The notes beneath the pieces are model-generated. The model was not told the DNA's origin. It ran no database searches and saw nothing but the letters and a program-made list of their open reading frames with translations. Position numbers and translations under genes: made by a program. A stretch of 64,000 bases of DNA from Chrysogorgia sp. JL179-B06 (Eukaryota > Cnidaria > Anthozoa > Scleralcyonacea > Chrysogorgiidae): contig JAYKKM010000509.1 of NCBI GenBank assembly GCA_035772405.1, positions 153,501 through 217,500 on the forward strand, written 5' to 3'. The stretch's first letter is position 1; every line of letters begins with the position of its first letter. Shown in pieces: positions 1-12,119 of this stretch.

Positions 1-25
1 GTCAAAAGTTTCTGGCATTACTGAA

Positions 26-1841
26 TTGAAGATGGATGAATCAACTATTACCAATCCTCTTTTGATTTCTGAAACTTTTAATGAACATTTTTCAACAATT
101 GGTACAAAGATTGGTTCAAATGTTCAGACTACTTTGGTTCTTCCAGAGTCTTTTGTCAAACCTAGCAAATCTACATTTGTGTTTACACCAATCTCTGTCT
201 CATCTATTCAACGGCTGCTGTCCACTCTGTCTGTCGCTAAAACGTCAGGTTTGGACAAGATTTCAGCCATGCTCTTGCGACATGCTGCACCTGTAATAAG
301 CATACCATTGTGCTCCATTTTTAATAAGTCTATAATTTCTGGTATCTTTCCTGATAGCTGGAAAAATGCAAAAGTTTTTCCAGTTTATAAGGGAAATGCT
401 AAAAATGATCCAAATAACTATCGACCAATTTCGGTTCTGCCTGTTGTGACTAAAGTATTTGAAAAACTTGTCTTCGACCAACTTTATTCATACTTTACTC
501 AAAATGACATTTTGAGTAAGTTTCAATCAGGGTTTCGATCGGGTCACTCTACTGTAACAGCTCTATTACAAGCAACTGAAAAATGGTTCAAAAATATTGA
601 TAATGGCTTTATTAATGGGGTAGTTCTTGTAGATCTGAGTAAAGCCTTTGACACTGTTGACCATGCAATCCTTCTTAAAAAACTAGGTCTGTACGGAGTC
701 AATGGAATTCCACTAAATTGGTTCTCCTCATACCTAGTCAATACATCACAATGTTGCATGGTCAATGGTGTTGAGTCTGAATTAAAACCTCTGACAATAG
801 GTGTGCCTCAGGGATCCACCTAAGGCCCACTTTTATTCTTAACATATATTAATGACCTCCCAAACTGTTTGGACTTCACTTCACCTGGTATGTATGCTGA
901 TGATACACAAATTACTGCTTCAGCAGAAACAGTAGATGAACTTGAAGATATTTTAAATTCGGATGTTAAGAATTTACACACGTGGCTTTGTGCAAACAAA
1001 CTCACTGCAAATACAACCAAAACTGAGTTCATTACTATAGCTTCTAGTTATAGACTAAAACAATTTATAGCTGTCCCAAAGATAAGACTAGGGAACAACC
1101 CTATAAAACAAGTGACTAAGGCTAAATTACTAGGTGTAATAGTAGACGAAAAACTAAGCTGGGATGACCATGTTCGTGAAAAGGTCATTCCTAAAGTTTT
1201 AAGAGGCTTGCGAATGCTACGAGTACTAAGAGATTTATTATCTCTACCTCAACTTATCTCTGTGTACAATGCTCTCGTAATTCCTCATTTTGATTACTGT
1301 AGTACGGTTTGGGGAAATTGTGGTACTGTTCTACGAAATAAGCTACAAAAATTACAAAATAGAGCCGCTCGTATTATAACCAGATCTGGATATGAAATTA
1401 GATCCACGCAAATATTGACTGCATTAAACTGGTGCAATCTCGAAACTAGGAGAAAACAACAAAAGGGTACCTTAATGTACAAAATTGTTAATGGTATGTC
1501 TCCCAGATATTTAAATGAAATGTTCGTTCCTTTAAATGAAGCGCATGGTCACAATTTAAGAAACTCAGAGGTAGATGTTAAAATTCCATTGCCTAAATCC
1601 GAGTATCTAAAACGTAGTTTCACGTATAGCGGTGCTGTTTTATGGAATGGACTACCATCGATGATTAAAACTGCTAACTCTGTAAATATTTTTAAAAATC
1701 TTATTCACTGTCATAAATTTTAATCTGTTAATATTGTATATAATTAGTCTCTATGTATATTTATTCCTTTTATTATGTAACTAACGGCTTTTATGAAAAA
1801 CAATGTAATATTGATAGAATTACCGTTATTAAATAAAGTTG
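26..1841 (+). mobile_element. CR1/L2-like LINE: reverse transcriptase ORF with one in-frame stop
   Basis: Two open stretches (26-823 and 869-1723) lie in the same frame and form one reverse transcriptase reading frame interrupted by a TAA at 821-823. RT landmarks appear in order: NYRPISVLPV, FRSGHST, LVDLSKAFDTVDH, GVPQGS, then YADDTQI (the catalytic Asp pair) and a C-terminal tail with FTYSGAVLWNGLP. The stop falls where this family has a hydrophobic residue just before GPLLF, so it looks like a single nonsense change in an otherwise intact frame. Any endonuclease part would lie beyond the left window edge. The element runs through a short AT-rich 3-prime UTR into a CT-rich microsatellite, a common LINE tail. 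Clade assignment (CR1/L2/Rex-like) is by motif resemblance only. Confidence 0.88.
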
Positions 1842-1983
1842 TCTCTCTCTCTCTCTCTCTACTCTCTCTACTCTCTCTACTCTCTCTACTCTCTCTACTC
1901 TTTCTACTCTTTCTACTCTTTCTACTCTTTCTACTCTCTCTACTCTCTCTACTCTCTCTACTCTCTCTACTCTCTCTACTCTA
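1842..1983. repeat. 9-bp tandem repeat TACTCTCTC / TACTCTTTC
   Basis: A pyrimidine-only tandem array of about 15 units follows the LINE 3-prime end. A block of units with CTTT instead of CTCT sits in the middle. It may be the expanded tail of the LINE. Confidence 0.9.
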
Positions 1984-2092
1984 CATTCCCACTCTATATT
2001 CCCATTCCCATTCCGGGCCATCCATTCCATCCATTCCATGCATTCCATTCCATTCAATTCTATTCTATTCTATTCTATTATATTCTATTCTA
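1984..2092. repeat. Degenerate CATTC/TATTC pentanucleotide repeat
   Basis: Short C- and T-rich pentamers (CCATTCCCATTCC, then CTATTCTATTC) grade from CATTC to TATTC units. No coding potential; overlapping open frames here are repeat artefacts. Confidence 0.8.
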
Positions 2093-2134
2093 AGCCAAGT
2101 TAAATAGAGAATTAAACAACTGGCATTATTGGCT

Positions 2135-2820
2135 TAGCTTTTTGCTAACAAATTAATATTGAATGCCAGTAAATCGGAATACATGCTAATTGGATCTAGA
2201 AAAAGATCACGTATTGGTACAGATCCCATGTGTTCATCAATAATCAAATTATTGATCGTATCTATATAATACGATAAATCTTGGGGTTTTTATTGATGAA
2301 AATATTACATGGAAAACATATATTAATCATGTATGCAAAAAAGTGTCTAAGAGCATAGGTGTTTTACGACGAGCAAAGAGAATGATTAGTAACGCAAGTC
2401 TGGAAATATTGTTTAAAGGCTAAAGCTTTAGCTTTGCCTCATTTAGATTATTGTTCTCTTGTTTGAGACAATTGTTCGGCCGAATTAAAAACTCAACTGC
2501 AACAATTACAGAATGAGGCTGCTCGGGTTGTAACCGGTGACAGTTATTACTCATCAGCAACAGAAACTTTATCTAAAGTGGGTTGGGAAACGCTTCAGTG
2601 TAGAAGGGATGAACAACTCTTCTCCTTAGTCAATAAAAATATTGGTGGGGTTTCAAATCTCAGAGACTTTTTCAGGTTATCTCATCGGGATTGTTACGAT
2701 TTGAGGAGTAACAACAATACTCTAATGCTCCCCAAGCCTAACTATAATGCGATGAAACGAACTTTTGGGTATCGAGGTGCCATGTTGTGGAACTCAAATT
2801 ACGAAAACAACTATCTATAA
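2135..2820 (+). mobile_element. Second LINE 3-prime fragment, decayed
   Basis: Conceptual translation in shifting frames gives the C-terminal part of a LINE reverse transcriptase: LFANKLILNASKSEYMLIGS, then LGVFIDENITWKTYINHVCKK, and finally an open stretch at 2578-2820 with FGYRGAMLWNS. Frameshifts and stops separate these blocks, so it is a pseudogene. It resembles the same portion of the LINE at 26-1723 but is more decayed and a different copy. Confidence 0.8.
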
Positions 2821-3075
2821 GAAACTAAATATATATCTAATTTTAGATTCTCATTTACTATTTAATTAGTTTTTAACATTTTTTTACATTCTTCTCTGTA
2901 TTTGGACTGACTTGGTTACCGTGTATAAAGATTATTAAATATAATTTAAAATATTCTATACCAAGCTATTAACGACTCCTCTTCATCTCTTTGTAACGTC
3001 TTACCCTGCCGTTTTCGTTATCGGTTTACTTGCACACGGCCAGAGTGGCAACAATAATCACTTGAATGTGTTCAT
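2821..3075. other. AT-rich spacer, nothing recognised
   Basis: About 250 bases between the LINE fragment and the next MITE. No open frame, repeat or RNA-like fold was recognised. Confidence 0.5.
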
Positions 3076-3252
3076 GGATACTCCAGTCAAAATACAAATG
3101 TAGTTCATATGTCGATAAAGAATCACTCAATGACGTCATATTTTCAAACCAATATGGCGTCAAAATCCTCAAATTTTCAAAAACTTTGGAAATAAACTAA
3201 AGTCAGTAAGATCTTTCATATGAACTACATTTGTATTTTGGCTGCAGTATCC
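3076..3252. mobile_element. Short MITE with 36-bp terminal inverted repeats
   Basis: Positions 3076-3111 and 3217-3252 are inverted repeats matching at 34 of 36 positions, starting GGATACT. The 105-bp interior carries a perfect CRE-type palindrome TGACGTCA at 3131-3138 and has no coding capacity. A clear target-site duplication was not found. Confidence 0.8.
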
Positions 3253-3483
3253 CTTTAATTTCTGATTTAGCCAATTGTCAAAATTTAAATCGTTGCTGGG
3301 CTTGTGGTATATGGTTTATTATTATATGGCAAAGCTACTTCCGGTGAAATGGCTGAGACATGTCACGTGCCGGTCCGTTATTTCCCATGGACATGTGCGG
3401 ATTGCAGATTTTTTCAGCCATTTTGTTTACAAAGGAACAAACCGAACAACGACAGGAAACTTTGAACAGCAGCAAAAATTGAA

Positions 3484-4139
3484 GGAATTTAGTAAACTAA
3501 GCACTACTCTAAATCATGTACGAGTCGGACGACGAACAGTCTTACTATCATGAAAGCAATAAAAGAACAAGTACAAGATTGAAAATGACGATTCTGTCAC
3601 TCAAAACGTATGTAAAGTATGTTGTTTAAAAAAGCCATGCCATATAGTAAACCTCTTATTAACCTTGACCGCTTGGTCATTACGGGAAAAATATCAGATC
3701 GACCTCGGTCTTTTATGTACGAACCTCGCCCTACGGGCTCGGTCCGTACTGTCAAGGCCTCGGTCTGATATTTTCCCGTAACGACCGCCCTCTCGGTTAA
3801 TAAGAAGTTATTAAACGAGAATAAAAGAGAAAGTACATTGAATCTGCCGTTCTTCTTTCAATGGGTGATTTTACCCAAGTTTATCATTTTCTCTTGTTTA
3901 GATGATCCCAGTGTGTTGAGACAGGCCGAAGCGATTTAATTCACATGACGAATCGGATAAAGAAAACGAACTACATTCTGACGCTAACGGGTCGAAAAAC
4001 AGCGAAGATCACCGAACGGGGACCGATTAGGTCACGATATTCAAACCTCCAGCGGAACGCATTTCGAACGCGTTTTTCGTTAGGTTAATTTTGAGCAGTA
4101 CTGTATGTATATATGAAACAGTGTTAACAGTTGACTTAC
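3484..4139 (-). repeat. Intron downstream of left-gene EGF exon; inverted paralogue of 44796-45470 and 56110-56790
   Basis: Read on the minus strand, this stretch closely follows the sequence after the second EGF exon in both tandem copies of the right gene. It includes the start of the intron, the CATGTGAATTAAATCGC-type segment and a hairpin at about 3650-3809 whose arms contain CATTACGGGAAAA and TTTTCCCGTAA. Similarity stops near 3480, and in the right-gene copies the same point abuts the GACTA array. No further left-gene exon is seen before the window edge. Confidence 0.75.
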
Positions 4140-4259
4140 ACTTTTTGACTTCGCAGTTGTTTCCTTCATAATTACTTGGACAGGTACAGGCGTACGAGTC
4201 TCCTTGTGACGAACACGCTCCACCGTTTTGACATGGCGAGCTGTCACAAGGATGGGGCG
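4140..4259 (-). CDS. Left gene, EGF-like domain exon
   Basis: Minus-strand exon encoding one EGF module: [18 protein letters not shown], then [16 protein letters not shown], giving the six-cysteine EGF pattern. Acceptor CTACAG precedes it at 4260-4265 and donor GTAAGT follows at 4134-4139. Both borders are phase 1 (120 nt), matching the phase-1 end of the F5/8C exon at 7886. It is a close paralogue of the second EGF exon of the right gene (44682-44795), with a two-residue longer start (APHP instead of DP). EGF modules of this type act in extracellular adhesion or matrix proteins. No frame break is present. The following exons, including the protein C-terminus, are not in the window. Confidence 0.85.
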
Positions 4260-4315
4260 CTGTAGGAGGAACATAGAAAAGAGAAGAAATACACATGAGG
4301 TCGAGCAATTAATAT

Positions 4316-7300
4316 AGGAAATAAAACAGATTATAGGAAATAAAACAGATATAGGAAATAAAACAGATTATAGGAAATAAAACAGTTTATAGGAAATAAA
4401 ACAGATATAGGAAATAAAACAGTTATAGGAAATAAAACAGTTATAGGAAATAAAACAGTTAATAGGAAATAAAACAGATATAGGAAATAAAACAGATATA
4501 GGAAATAAAACAGATGTAGGAAATAAAACAGATGTAGGAAATAAAACAGATATAGGAAATAAAACAGATATAGGAAATAAAACAGTTTATAGGAAATAAA
4601 ACAGATATTGGAAATAAAACAGATATAGGAAATAAAACAGATTATAGGAAATAAAACAGTTTATAGGAAATAAAACAGATATAGGAAATAAAACAGTTAT
4701 AGGAAATAAAACAGATATAGGAAATAAAACAGATATAGGAAATAAAACAGTTTATAGGAAATAAAACAGACATAGGAAATAAAACAGATATAGGAAATAA
4801 AACAGATATAGGAAATAAAACAGATATAGGAAATAAAACAGATATAGGAAATAAAACAGTTATAGGAAATAAAACAGATATAGGAAATAAAACAGTTTAT
4901 AGGAAATAAAACAGTTTATAGGAAATAAAACAGATATAGGAAATAAAACAGATATAGGAAATAAAACAGTTTATAGAAAATAAAACAGTTTATAGGAAAT
5001 AAAACAGTTATAGGAAATAAAACAGATATAGCAAATAAAACAGATATAGGAAATAAAACAGATATAGGAATAAAACAGTTTATAGGAAATAAAACAGATA
5101 TAGGAAATAAAACAGTTTATAGGAAATAAAACAGATATAGGAAATAAAACAGAAAAGGAAATAAAACAGTTCATAGGAAATAAAACAGATATAGGAAATA
5201 AAACAGATATAGGAAATAAAACAGTTTATAGAAAATAAAACAGTTTATAGGAAATAAAACAGTTATAGGAAATAAAACAGATATAGGAAAATAAAACAGT
5301 TTATAGGAAATAAAACAGATATAGGAAATAAAACAGTTTATAGGAAATAAAACAGATATAGGAAATAAAACAGTTTATAGGAAATAAAAACAGATATAGG
5401 AAATAAAACAGATATAGCAAATAAAACTTTTTATAGGAAATAAAACAGATATAGGAAATAAAACAGATATAGGAAATAAAACTGTTTATAGGAAATAAAA
5501 CAGATATAGGAAATAAAACAGTTTATAGGAAATGAAACAGATATAGGAAATAAAACAGTTCATAGGAAATAAAACAGATTATAGGTAACAAAACAGATAT
5601 AGGAAATAAAACAGTTTATAGGAAATAAAACAGTTTATAGGAAATAAAACAGTTTATAGGAAATAAAAATGCAGATATAGGAAATAAAACAGTTTATAGG
5701 AAATAAAACAGATATAGGAAATAAAACTTTTTATAGGAAATAAAACTGTTTATAGGAAATAAAACAGATATAGGAAATAAAACTGTTTATAGGAAATAAA
5801 ACAGATATAGGAAATAAAACAGACATAGGAAATAAAACAGATATAGGAAATAAAACAGATATAGGAAATAAAACAGACATAGGAAATAAAACAGTTTATA
5901 GGAAATAAAACAGATATAGGAAATAAAACTGTTTATAGGAAATAAAACTGATATAGGAAATAAAACAGACATAGGAAATAAAACAGTTATAGGAAATAAA
6001 ACAGATATAGGAAATAAATCTTTTTATAGGAAATAAAACAGTTTATAGGAAATAAAACAGATATAGGAAATAAAACAGATATAGGAAATAAAACAGTTTA
6101 ATAGAAATAAAACAGATACAGGAAATAAAACAGATATAGGAAATAAAACAGTTTATAGGAAATAAAACAGATATGGGAAATAAAACAATTTATAGGAAAT
6201 AAAACAGATATAGCAAATAAAACGTTTTATAGGAAATAAATATAGGAAATAAAACAGATATAGGAAATAAAACAGTTTATAGGAAATAAAACAGATATAG
6301 GAAATAAAACAGTTCATAGGAAATAAAACAGTTTATAGGAAATAAAACAGATATAGGAAATAAAACAGATATAGGAAATAAAACAGATATAGGAAAAAAA
6401 ACAGTTTATAGGAAATAAAACAGATATAGGAAATAATACAGATATAGGAAATAAAACAGATATAGGAAATAATACAGATATAGGAAATAAAACAGATATA
6501 GGAAATAAAACAGTTTATAGGAAATAAAAATGCAGATATAGGAAATAAAACAGTTTATAGGAAATAAAACAGATATAGGAAATAAAACAGATATAGGAAA
6601 TAAAACAGATATAGGAAATAAAACAGATATAGGAAATAAAACACATATAGGAAATAAAACAGATATAGGAAATAAAACAGTTTATAGGAAATAAAACAGA
6701 TATAGGAAATAATACAGATATAGGAAATAAAACAGATATAGGAAATAAAACAGATATAGCAAATAAAACGTTTTATAGGAAATAAATATAGGAAATAAAA
6801 CAGATATAGGAAATAAAACAGTTTATAGGAAATAAAACAGATATAGGAAATAAAACAGTTCATAGGAAATAAAACAGTTTATAGGAAATAAAACAGATAT
6901 AGGAAATAAAACAGATATAGGAAATAAAATAGATATAGGAAATAAAACAGTTTATAGGAAATAAAACAGATATAGGAAATAATACAGATATAGGAAATAA
7001 AACAGATATAGGAAATAATACAGATATAGGAAATAAAACAGATATAGGAAATAAAACAGTTTATAGGAAATAAAAATGCTGATATTGGAAATAAAACAGT
7101 TTATAGGAAATAAAACAGATATAGGAAATAAAACTTTTTATAGGAAATAAAACTGTTTATAGGAAATAAAACAGATATAGGAAATAAAACAGACATAAGA
7201 AATAAAACAGTTTATAGGAAATAAAACAGATATAGGAAATAAAACAGTTTATAGGAAATAAAACAGATATAGGAAATAAAACAGTTTATAGGAAATAAAA

Positions 7301-7448
7301 CAGATATAGGAAATAAAACAGTTTATAGGAAATAAAACAGATATAGGAAATAAAACAGTTTATAGGAAATAAAACAGATATAGGAAATAAAACTGTTTAT
7401 AGGAAATAAAACTGTTTATAGGAAATAAAACAGATATAGGAAATAAAA
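4316..7448. repeat. 3.1-kb minisatellite, 18/19-bp unit ATAGGAAATAAAACAGAT
   Basis: About 165 tandem units with two main endings, ATAGGAAATAAAACAGAT and ATAGGAAATAAAACAGTTT, mixed irregularly. It sits in the left-gene intron between the F5/8C and EGF exons and is absent from the equivalent right-gene introns, where 44170-44680 holds other sequence. Block duplications occur: the marker AACGTTTTATAGG is found at 6222 and again 546 bp later, and AAATGC-containing units recur near 5667, 6530 and 7076. Overlapping minus-strand Tyr/Phe/Leu-rich open frames are repeat artefacts. Confidence 0.95.
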
Positions 7449-7885
7449 GTTTTCCAAGGAGAATTAAATTTGTGTTCATTCAAATATATAAATGTTTGAA
7501 AGGCTGGACATTTCATCTACTTCTCAAAAAAAAACAAGAAAACAAATAACCTCGAATCAAATATTGGTCACAATGCAGGCTATAGCCCAGAAACTAGCCA
7601 AAATATGGCAATTCTGAACTGAGGACTGAGCCTTGTATACGAAAATATCCGGTATCCTGACGGATTTTTTTCAACTATCCGGCAAATCCGGTATTCGGAT
7701 AGTAAAAAGCACTATCCACTAATTAATTCCATCGCAATCGATTTTACATCTTGAAAAAGACGCAAAGTTGTTAGTAGAAATGAAGTTCCCCATCATATCC
7801 TGAAGATTCTAGATGGCACAAGTCATGCACGTGGTATTTTTTCTCCAACTACCATTTATACTACTTCCAAACAATACATTTTTAC
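7449..7885 (-). repeat. Intron segment shared with right gene
   Basis: From about 7700 to 7852 the reverse complement closely matches 44035-44165 of the right gene (block with GCATGACTTG, CCATCTAGAATC, GATGGGGAAC, ACAACTTTGCGT). Homology begins only about 35 bp past the F5/8C exon donor. This is where the left gene switches from its own F5/8C module to sequence shared with the VWA gene. The rest (7449-7690) is unrecognised and contains a small inverted motif around TATCCGG. Confidence 0.7.
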
Positions 7886-8027
7886 CTTTAATACATCCAT
7901 AAAACTCGACCCTCATTGCAATATATCCAGACCAAGTCAGAGGATGAATACGGATGTAGCGAGCAACAATAACAGGTGATACAGATTGTTGGACAATGGA
8001 GTTTTCGTCTTTATTTCCGCTGAATTC
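7886..8027 (-). CDS. Left gene, F5/8-type-C (discoidin) domain, C-terminal half exon
   Basis: Minus-strand exon whose product includes NKDENSIVQQ, PVIVARYIRIHPLTWSGY and IAMRVEFYGC, the hallmark C-terminal end of F5/8C (discoidin) domains with the closing cysteine. Acceptor AAATTCAAG lies at 8028-8036 and donor GTAAAA at 7880-7885; it enters in phase 0 and leaves in phase 1 (142 nt). Joined to the exon at 11806-12119 it gives a complete discoidin fold of about 150 residues. Such domains bind carbohydrate, phospholipid or matrix ligands. Frame is intact. Confidence 0.9.
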
Positions 8028-8531
8028 CTTGAATTTATTAAAAAATAAGAATTTATTAGCAATAAAAAGGTAATTCATAATAATGTAAATTAATGAAATG
8101 CAACCTACACGCGTAAAAATCTAACAAGTTGTTACAGCATTGTTGCCTGAACAATACTATAACAACTTCTTGACATACTGTACGTGAACAACATTGTTGA
8201 ATGAACAACATTGTTCATCATTGTTTCAACATGTTGTTACAGCTTGTTGAAACAACAATGGTTGTTCACGCATGCTGGAACAAGCGAGAAACGTATTGTT
8301 ACAATCATGTTCACCATTGTTGCAACAATGTTTTTCATTGTTGTTGTTTCATCATGCTGTACCAACATGTTGCAACATGCATGAACAACGTTGTCGAATC
8401 AACAAGTTGTTTTTCATTGTTCCAACAGGCGTGAACAAGTTGTTCGTTCAACAAGTTGTTACAGCGTTGTCACTGTTCGTGAACAACACGCGAGGACACT
8501 ATGGCCAAGGTCACGTGAAGTTTATGTGTAC

Positions 8532-8680
8532 GGTCACGTGTACGGTCAGTCGGTCACGTGTACGGTCAGTCGGTCACGTGTACGGTCAGTCGGTCACGTG
8601 TAAGGTCAGTCGGTCACGTATACGGTCAGTCGGTCACGTGTACGGTCAGTCGGTCACGTGTACGGTCAGTCGGTCACGCG
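8532..8680. repeat. 20-bp minisatellite GGTCACGTGTACGGTCAGTC
   Basis: About 7.5 near-identical units in tandem, each carrying the palindrome CACGTG (E-box core) except units altered to CACGTA or CACGCG. It lies inside the TIR element at 8104-10129. Confidence 0.95.
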
Positions 8681-8699
8681 TATCTCACGTGAGCATACT

Positions 8700-9850
8700 T
8701 CATTTGGAAGTCGGAACAACAGTTGGCATCATTGAAACTATGGCTTAGTCCCACCACAGAATAAAGATTTAACTTTAAGTTAATCTTGATTCTGTGGCCC
8801 CACAGGTTTTTCCCTCGGTTGATTTTCCCTTTGCTAACGAGTCTTCTGTATGAACAAAATCAAAGAGGTAAGAATAATAAATTATTAAATAACTTAATGC
8901 TTCTTCAATGTTTATATATCGGTCCATCGGCTCTTTGGCATTGCCATACGCTATCATTAATACATGTCCCTCCTCTCTCATTTTGTTCCCAGCTTAAAAC
9001 CCACGAAAAAGAAAAAACTTTAGGTAAGTTTATTTGTTCACACTCGGTCCAATAATGTCAGTTGAAACAGTCAATTTTTAGACGATAATATAACTTAAGT
9101 TACAACTGCAAATGAAAACCAAAAAAAAGCTTTGACTTTGGAATAATCATGAGATGTTCTTCTTGCAAATATAGTTTATCATTCTTTGTTTTTTTGAGAA
9201 AGTACATGTGAACTGGAGTATCAGCTTTCATATTTATTTACAAAAAAGGTAAGACATGTTAAAAAGCCTTGAAAAATGTTCACTAAAGAGATTCGGTATC
9301 GATTTTATTGTTATATTTAAGTTATTTAGCTTGCAGGTAGACCGTTGGTGTTAAGTGTTTCAAACACTTTAATATAACATTTTGTTTTTTTTCATCGAAA
9401 TTAGTCGGAATGCTGATCTCTTTGCTTTTTAGGCAAAAGTGAGAGAATTTTTGTTTACAGGAGAGTTGGACTACTATCACAAAAAGAAAAGCAGAAAGTT
9501 ATTAACCTAAATCTTTGTTTTCTTCTTAAATTATTTTTGTATAGACTGTAGTTGTGAGACTTCAATGATATCAATGAAAATAGAGAATAAAGCGCCTCTA
9601 AAGAACCGGCGTATTAAACTGGCTGTGTACGTGGCAGTGTAAAGAAGGATACGCGAGACTTTGTATTCAAATTGTCACTTCAATAAACGTTTTTAAAAAT
9701 TCATGGATGCGTTTGCGTGATATCTTCGTCTTCAATAATAGTGATATCAGTATTCAGTAATATTTTAATATTTTGTGTGATTTTATAACAAAATTAATAA
9801 GCGAGAAAACCGAGGGGTGCACAAAAAAACGAGAATTTATCCGATAGATA
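8700..9850. other. Interior of the TIR element, no gene recognised
   Basis: AT-rich sequence with only short chance open frames. A small inverted motif (CCACAGAATAAAGATT / AATCTTGATTCTGTGG) lies at about 8753-8797 and resembles the motif near 57740-57760. Confidence 0.5.
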
Positions 9851-10254
9851 TCATCTTGCATGTAACATGTTGTTTTAACAACTTGTTCACAAATGTTCAT
9901 TTATCATGCTGGAACAATGCTGTTATATCATGCATGTCACATTGTGTTGGAACAACTTGTTCACGTCTGTTGGTTCATCATGCGTGAACATGCGTGTTGG
10001 AACATATGTGAACAAGTTGTTGACAACTTGTTCACAAGGTGCACCACAACATTGTTCACGTCTGTCGAGAACAACTTGTTCGCGTCTGTTAACAACTTGC
10101 AACAAGTTGTGCGTTTTTACGCGTGTAGGCCAGTCAATCGTAGCCCTACGAAGCGGCGGCCGAAGGCCTGAAGGCGAGGGTGCTAATATCGACCGGCGTT
10201 TAGTCCCTTATCACGCGGATGCTAGCGGGTCCTGATCTCGGATCGAGTTTATTT

Positions 10255-10836
<582 letters not shown>

Positions 10837-10954
10837 CAACCGCGGTCCGCGCGACATCGGAAAATTTGGTCCTGGTAACTAGATACTCAGATTTGAATTA
10901 ATATTTAAATTGAACCGTCACATGATTCAAAGGGTTTTTTCCTAAAGAGACATA

Positions 10955-11600
10955 GTCCATATGTATTTTGACTCGCTAATTCCAAATCTGTTTTCAGAAT
11001 TGAAAACGGTTATATATTGATCGAGATATTCAAAATAATATACGACGAAGTGACCGGCTTATCATAGCCGACTAATTTCTAAGTACATAAACCATTTTTA
11101 CGAAGGGTATTCACGTTCTTGTAATATAGTAGACACATATCTTATGTATTTTGACTCGCTAATACCAAATCTGTTTTCAGAATTGAAAACGGTTATATAT
11201 TGATCGAGATATTCAAAATAATATACGACGAAGTGACCGGCTTATCATAGCCGACTAATTTCTAAGTACATAAACCATTTTACGAAGGGTATTCACGTTC
11301 CTGTAATATAGTAGACACATATGTTATGTATTTTGACTCGCTAATTCCAAATCTGTTTTCAGAATTGAAAACGGTTAAATATTGATCGAGATAACGTTCA
11401 AAATAATATACGACGAAGTGACCAGCTTATAGTCGACTAATTTCTAAGTACATAAACCGTTTTTACGAAGGGTACTCACGTTCTCGTAATTTAGTAAACG
11501 CGTATGTTATGTATGTTGACTCGCTAATTCCAAATCTGTTTTCAGAGTTTAAATCGGTTAAATATTGGCCGAGATAACGTTCAAACATTTCTTCGACGAA
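10955..11600. repeat. 183-bp tandem repeat, about 3.5 copies
   Basis: The landmark ATGTATTTTGACTCGCTAAT recurs at 10961, 11144, 11326 and 11509 (last copy with one change), a period of 182-183 bp. Copies share CTGTTTTCAGA, TTGATCGAGATA, TACGACGAAGTGACC and CATAAACC and diverge progressively to the right. Non-coding, in the left-gene intron next to the F5/8C exon. Confidence 0.92.
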
Positions 11601-11805
11601 ACGGGCTTTTGGAAATTGTGAATTTGGGGTAGAAAAGGGTAGAAAAGGCGGGCGATATAAGTTAATGTATAAGTTAAGTTTTAAATGTGATATAAGTTAA
11701 TGATATTCTTTTGTTTAAATTCCACCAAGGGCTGCCGTGACGCAACGTGAAAGTCGTCAATACTGTACTCTATTTTATGGACATGCAATTCATACCATTT
11801 CCTAC

Positions 11806-12119
11806 CTTCCTTTGTCCATTCTCTTTGTAAACGATAAAGGTACTTCCATCATTACTATACGATACTGTATAGCTTGTCACCCAATCATAATCAGATGGGT
11901 AACCTTGTGTGCCAATGGCAGTTACTGTTGCTTCTTGTCCAAAGTCAACTTGAAGCCATTGATGTATATTACTTTTCCCAGGAGACCAAACTCCTCCAAT
12001 GAAGTTTAATCTACCGTTTCTTGCAGCATATCCAGAGTGGAACTCAGATGAAGCTGTTATCATGGAGTCATTAATTTTTTCGTTTTCCATTCCAAGGGCC
12101 GTTGGTTTTCCACACTGAA
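11806..12119 (-). CDS. Left gene, F5/8-type-C (discoidin) domain, N-terminal exon
   Basis: Minus-strand exon beginning VQCGKPTALGMENEKI and continuing with ITASSEFHSGYAARNGRLN, the ligand-loop region, WLQVDFGQEATVTAIGTQG and WVTSYTVSYSNDGSTF. These are classic F5/8C landmarks, including the first cysteine and the LQVDFG strand. Acceptor TCTAG (12120-12124) gives phase 1, which fits the phase-1 end of the signal-peptide exon at 20116; donor GTAGGA follows at 11800-11805 in phase 0. The domain is completed by the exon at 7886-8027. An intact open frame suggests a functional secreted lectin-like or adhesive product. Confidence 0.92.

Larger units (their letters stand above)
8104..10129. mobile_element. 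2.0-kb TIR element with AACAA/TTGTT-rich subterminal regions
   Basis: A perfect 16-bp inverted repeat CCTACACGCGTAAAAA (8104-8119 and 10114-10129) bounds the element. About 390 bp at the left and 270 bp at the right are filled with dispersed short palindromes such as AACAACATTGTT, AACAAGTTGTT and GTGAACAA, in both orientations. The interior holds a 20-bp minisatellite and about 1.1 kb of AT-rich sequence without a usable reading frame. It is inserted in the intron that splits the left-gene F5/8C domain. Likely a non-autonomous DNA transposon; superfamily not assigned. Confidence 0.75.

Noticed and set aside
3275..3553. 92-codon open frame
   Set aside because: Overlaps the edge of the paralogous intron segment, has no domain and no splice context.
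4316..7448. CRISPR-like regular array
   Set aside because: Units are tandem with no unique spacers, in a eukaryotic intron; it is a minisatellite.
8532..8680. CRISPR-like or operator array
   Set aside because: 20-bp units abut directly without spacers.
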